Assembly (NCBI GenBank): GCA_022763825.1 | Contig: JALEQX010000035.1 | Span: forward strand, 1 to 35,126 | Direction: 5' to 3' | Source: Oscillospiraceae bacterium | Lineage (GTDB): Bacteria > Bacillota > Clostridia > Oscillospirales > Acutalibacteraceae | Length of the DNA: 35,126 nucleotides | Shown here: positions 32,867 to 35,126 of the stretch, piece by piece | Position numbering within the stretch: position 1 is the stretch's first letter | Layout: each line of letters begins with the position of its first letter | Notes under the pieces: generated by a model | Told to the model about the DNA's origin: nothing | What the model saw: only the letters and a program-made list of their open reading frames with translations | Database searches by the model: none | Translations under genes and position numbers: made by a program

Positions 32867-33922
32867 TTACTCTTCTTTTGTTGAAACCGGTTCGTCGGAG
32901 AACTTTTCGTTATTGTCTTCTTTGTTCGTTTCTTTTTCGGCGGGGGTGTTGTTGTCGTCAGCCTTGTTTTCGTCATCGGCTGCCGGTGCCGTATCTGCTG
33001 TGATGACGGTTATGTGTCTGTCGGGTTCGCCTGATATCATGGGGTATCCGCTTCTCAGTGTTGAGACAATAAGTGTTACTGCAAAAACTGCTATGCCGAT
33101 GTCGCAGAACTCAAACTGAGCCTCGGGATTGATAAGCGAACTGTTTCCGGTGATGAAGAGCATGAGTCTCGGAATCGAATATGTCAGTATAAACAGCGAC
33201 GCCGAGATTCCGCATGCGTAAACGCTCCACATGGAGCCCTCGCTGTTTATGCCGGAAGCGACTCTTGCGAATGTAAAGAAGAATATCATTACGAATATGA
33301 GAGCCGCAAGCTCGAGAATGAGGTCGGAAACCTGAATGAAGCTGATTTTTTTCGTAACCCTGAAGAATACGCGGGTGATTGCCCATACAAGAGGCGACAG
33401 CGCGAGAAGTTTGAGTTTTGAATACAGTTTTTTGCTTACTATATACGAAACGGAGAATACAAGCATATATATGCATGACAGTGCTGCGAAAACGATATCG
33501 ACAGCCTGGAGCGTTGCCCCCGACGTTTTTATCATTTCTATAAGATTCGCTGATGCGGAAACTCCCGCTTCGGACGCAAGTTCCTTGATTTTTGCAACCT
33601 GGTCAAAAATATTCGTTACAAATCCTGCCGACAGGATCAAACCCGATACTGCAAGCGGAATCCGTCTTCCCTCAGGCAGTTTTGCGGCGGGGATATTCTT
33701 GCTCAGATATGAGAAGACGAGTATTACAGCCGTACATATGCCGAGAATGGTATAAAGCGTTATAATCGACCAGTTCGACGTGTCGGAATAAAAACCCGTG
33801 GAGGGCTCTATCAGCTTAAGTATTTGATAAACTCTGATGGGGCAGGCGGCGAGTATTCCTAAACAGAATACAATAAGCGCCGCGTCGGGGAATATGGCTT
33901 TTACCGAGCCTTTGAGTTTCAT
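32867..33922 (-). CDS. uncharacterised polytopic membrane protein
   Basis: A 351-residue protein with about eight hydrophobic spans up to residue 300 and a soluble, acidic C-terminal tail rich in Asp, Glu and Asn (about 310-351, with NKADDNNTPAEKETNKEDNN). Its N-terminus is basic, with the first span starting near residue 10. I recognise no family motif. ATG at 33922 follows GAAAGGAAG. It sits 20 bases after the citrate synthase gene and 16 before the AEC gene. The tail faces the cytosol if the N-terminus does and the span number is even. Confidence 0.75.
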   Translation of the reverse strand: MKLKGSVKAIFPDAALIVFCLGILAACPIRVYQILKLIEPSTGFYSDTSNWSIITLYTILGICTAVILVFSYLSKNIPAAKLPEGRRIPLAVSGLILSAGFVTNIFDQVAKIKELASEAGVSASANLIEMIKTSGATLQAVDIVFAALSCIYMLVFSVSYIVSKKLYSKLKLLALSPLVWAITRVFFRVTKKISFIQVSDLILELAALIFVMIFFFTFARVASGINSEGSMWSVYACGISASLFILTYSIPRLMLFITGNSSLINPEAQFEFCDIGIAVFAVTLIVSTLRSGYPMISGEPDRHITVITADTAPAADDENKADDNNTPAEKETNKEDNNEKFSDEPVSTKEE

Positions 33923-33942
33923 GAATGATGACTTCCTTTCGG

Positions 33943-35126
33943 TTATTCGTAGTCCGAGCCGATTGCGGGTTTTGATTTTGCCGAAATCGGGGATTCTCTG
34001 TCGTTTATCGGAATATAGTCGGAGTGTATCGTCATGCTCTTATATGCGGGACGGATTATTCTGCCTCCGGTATATATTTCCTCAAGTCTGTGCGCGCACC
34101 AGCCCGCCATTCTCGCCGTTGCGAACAGGGGAGTGTAAAGGTCGGTCGGGATTCTCAGCATTTTATAGACAAGTCCCGAATAAAGGTCGACGTTTGCGCA
34201 GATTTTTTTCGTATTGCCCGTACACTCGGCGAAGATGTCGGGCGTATTCTTTTCTATGAGTTCGAGAAGTCTGAAATCGTTTTCGAACTCCGTATTTTCG
34301 GCAAACTTCCTTGCCTGATTTTTAAGAATAACGGCTCTCGGATCCGAAAGCGTATATACCGCGTGACCCATGCCATAGATAAGTCCGGATTTGTCTCCCG
34401 CTTCTTTTTTAAGAATCTTTCTTAGATAGTCACGTACCTGACTCTCGTTCGTTATGTCGCTCAAATCCTCTTTGAAATGTTCCGTCATTTCGGAAACTTT
34501 AAGATTTGCGCCTCCGTGACGCGGACCCTTAAGCGCTCCGATACCCGCGGCTATCGCCGAATATGTATCGGTACCCGAGGATGTGAGAACTCTCGTTGCA
34601 AATGTCGAGTTGTTTCCTCCGCCGTGCTCGGCGTGAACCATTAAGCAGATATCAAGCAGTTTTGCCTCCTCGTCCGTGAATTTTTTATCCGAACGAATGG
34701 AGTTGAGTATAACCTGTGCGGTTGAATGCTCGGGTTTGGGCATGTGAATATACATGCTTTTTTTATAGTAATGACGTCTTTTTACCTGATAGGCGTACGC
34801 CATAATTATCGGAAGCTGAGCGATAAGGCTTACCGACTGATGCATGACGTTTTCGATTGAAGTATCGTCCGGATTTTCGTCATACGAATACAGCGCCAAA
34901 ACCGAACGCGCGAGTTTGTTCATAATATTCGGCGACGGAGCTTTCATTATCATATCTTCGGCGAAATTTTCGGGAAGCTCTCTGTATGAAGCGAGAACGG
35001 ACGAAAAATCCGCGAGATTTTCGGCGGTCGGAAGCGAGCCGAACAGAAGGAGCCACGCGACCTCTTCATATCCGAATCGGTTTTCCGCAATACAGGACGA
35101 GACAATGTCGTTTATGTCGATACCTC
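33943..35126 (-). CDS. gltA: citrate synthase, partial
   Basis: The C-terminal and central part of a citrate synthase; the frame is still open at the window edge (35126), so the first 50 or more residues are missing. It has EEVAWLLLFGSLPT, the active site HAEHGGGNNSTF with a catalytic His, then GPRHGGAN, GMGHAVYTLSDPRA with the second His, and CANVDLYSGLVYKML with the catalytic Asp. The C-terminal YIPINDRES ends the protein. It would condense oxaloacetate and acetyl-CoA to citrate. An ATG at 34953 lies inside the domain and is not the start. It leads a minus-strand series with the unknown membrane protein, AEC transporter, holB and ricT. Confidence 0.92.
   Translation of the reverse strand, partial: GIDINDIVSSCIAENRFGYEEVAWLLLFGSLPTAENLADFSSVLASYRELPENFAEDMIMKAPSPNIMNKLARSVLALYSYDENPDDTSIENVMHQSVSLIAQLPIIMAYAYQVKRRHYYKKSMYIHMPKPEHSTAQVILNSIRSDKKFTDEEAKLLDICLMVHAEHGGGNNSTFATRVLTSSGTDTYSAIAAGIGALKGPRHGGANLKVSEMTEHFKEDLSDITNESQVRDYLRKILKKEAGDKSGLIYGMGHAVYTLSDPRAVILKNQARKFAENTEFENDFRLLELIEKNTPDIFAECTGNTKKICANVDLYSGLVYKMLRIPTDLYTPLFATARMAGWCAHRLEEIYTGGRIIRPAYKSMTIHSDYIPINDRESPISAKSKPAIGSDYE

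Overview
The window looks like a chromosomal piece of a spore-forming, low-to-mid GC Clostridia member, possibly Oscillospirales-like. Supporting this are an adjacent spoVAC-spoVAD pair, a PSP1/RicT gene next to holB, a DivIVA-type protein, a small 2[4Fe-4S] ferredoxin, strong AGGAGG-type ribosome binding sites and TTGACA/TATAAT-like promoters. The exact lineage cannot be fixed from sequence reading alone. Most of the window is chromosomal housekeeping and cell-envelope genes. No CRISPR array, transposase, integrase, rRNA or intact prophage is seen.

Region by region. (1) 1-880 is foreign debris: a phage major-tail-protein fragment abuts a type I restriction specificity (HsdS) fragment in another frame, followed by four 20-bp direct repeats and an orphan terminator. 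It may be a true recombination scar or an assembly join. (2) 936-1224 is a complete minus-strand tRNA-Ser(TGA)/tRNA-Ser(GCT) operon with promoter and terminator. (3) 1268-4192 holds a Gfo/Idh/MocA oxidoreductase and, divergently, a secreted ceramidase-like hydrolase with a TTG start. (4) 4264-5905 is a spoVAC-spoVAD operon that ends in a 49-codon membrane ORF where spoVAE would be expected. (5) 6120-7601 is a lipoprotein and a FabG-like reductase; 7679-10157 (minus) is a ThrH-like phosphatase and a DUF2079 membrane protein. (6) 10335-15625 is a run of a CDF metal transporter (probably with an ATT start), a PHP phosphoesterase, a Na/Pi symporter with a PhoU-like tail, and a secreted PHP protein. 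It reads as a possible metal/phosphate handling unit. (7) 15805-19278 is an SH3-domain membrane protein, a class A penicillin-binding protein and ruvX. (8) 19232-26356 (minus) is one giant gene for a cyclic beta-1,2-glucan synthase-like protein, overlapping ruvX tail to tail. (9) 26491-29803 is a DivIVA-like coiled-coil protein overlapping a PcrA/UvrD helicase. (10) 29881-35126 (minus) is a ferredoxin with its own promoter, downstream of the series citrate synthase (cut by the window edge), unknown membrane protein, AEC transporter, holB and ricT.

The most noteworthy items are the SpoVA operon with the extra small membrane ORF, the possible ATT start of the CDF transporter, the PHP-NptA-PHP grouping, the giant glucan synthase in a sporulating bacterium, and the HsdS/phage-tail join with its 20-bp repeat array. 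None is proven to be a new system. No stretch longer than 300 bases lacks a described feature.
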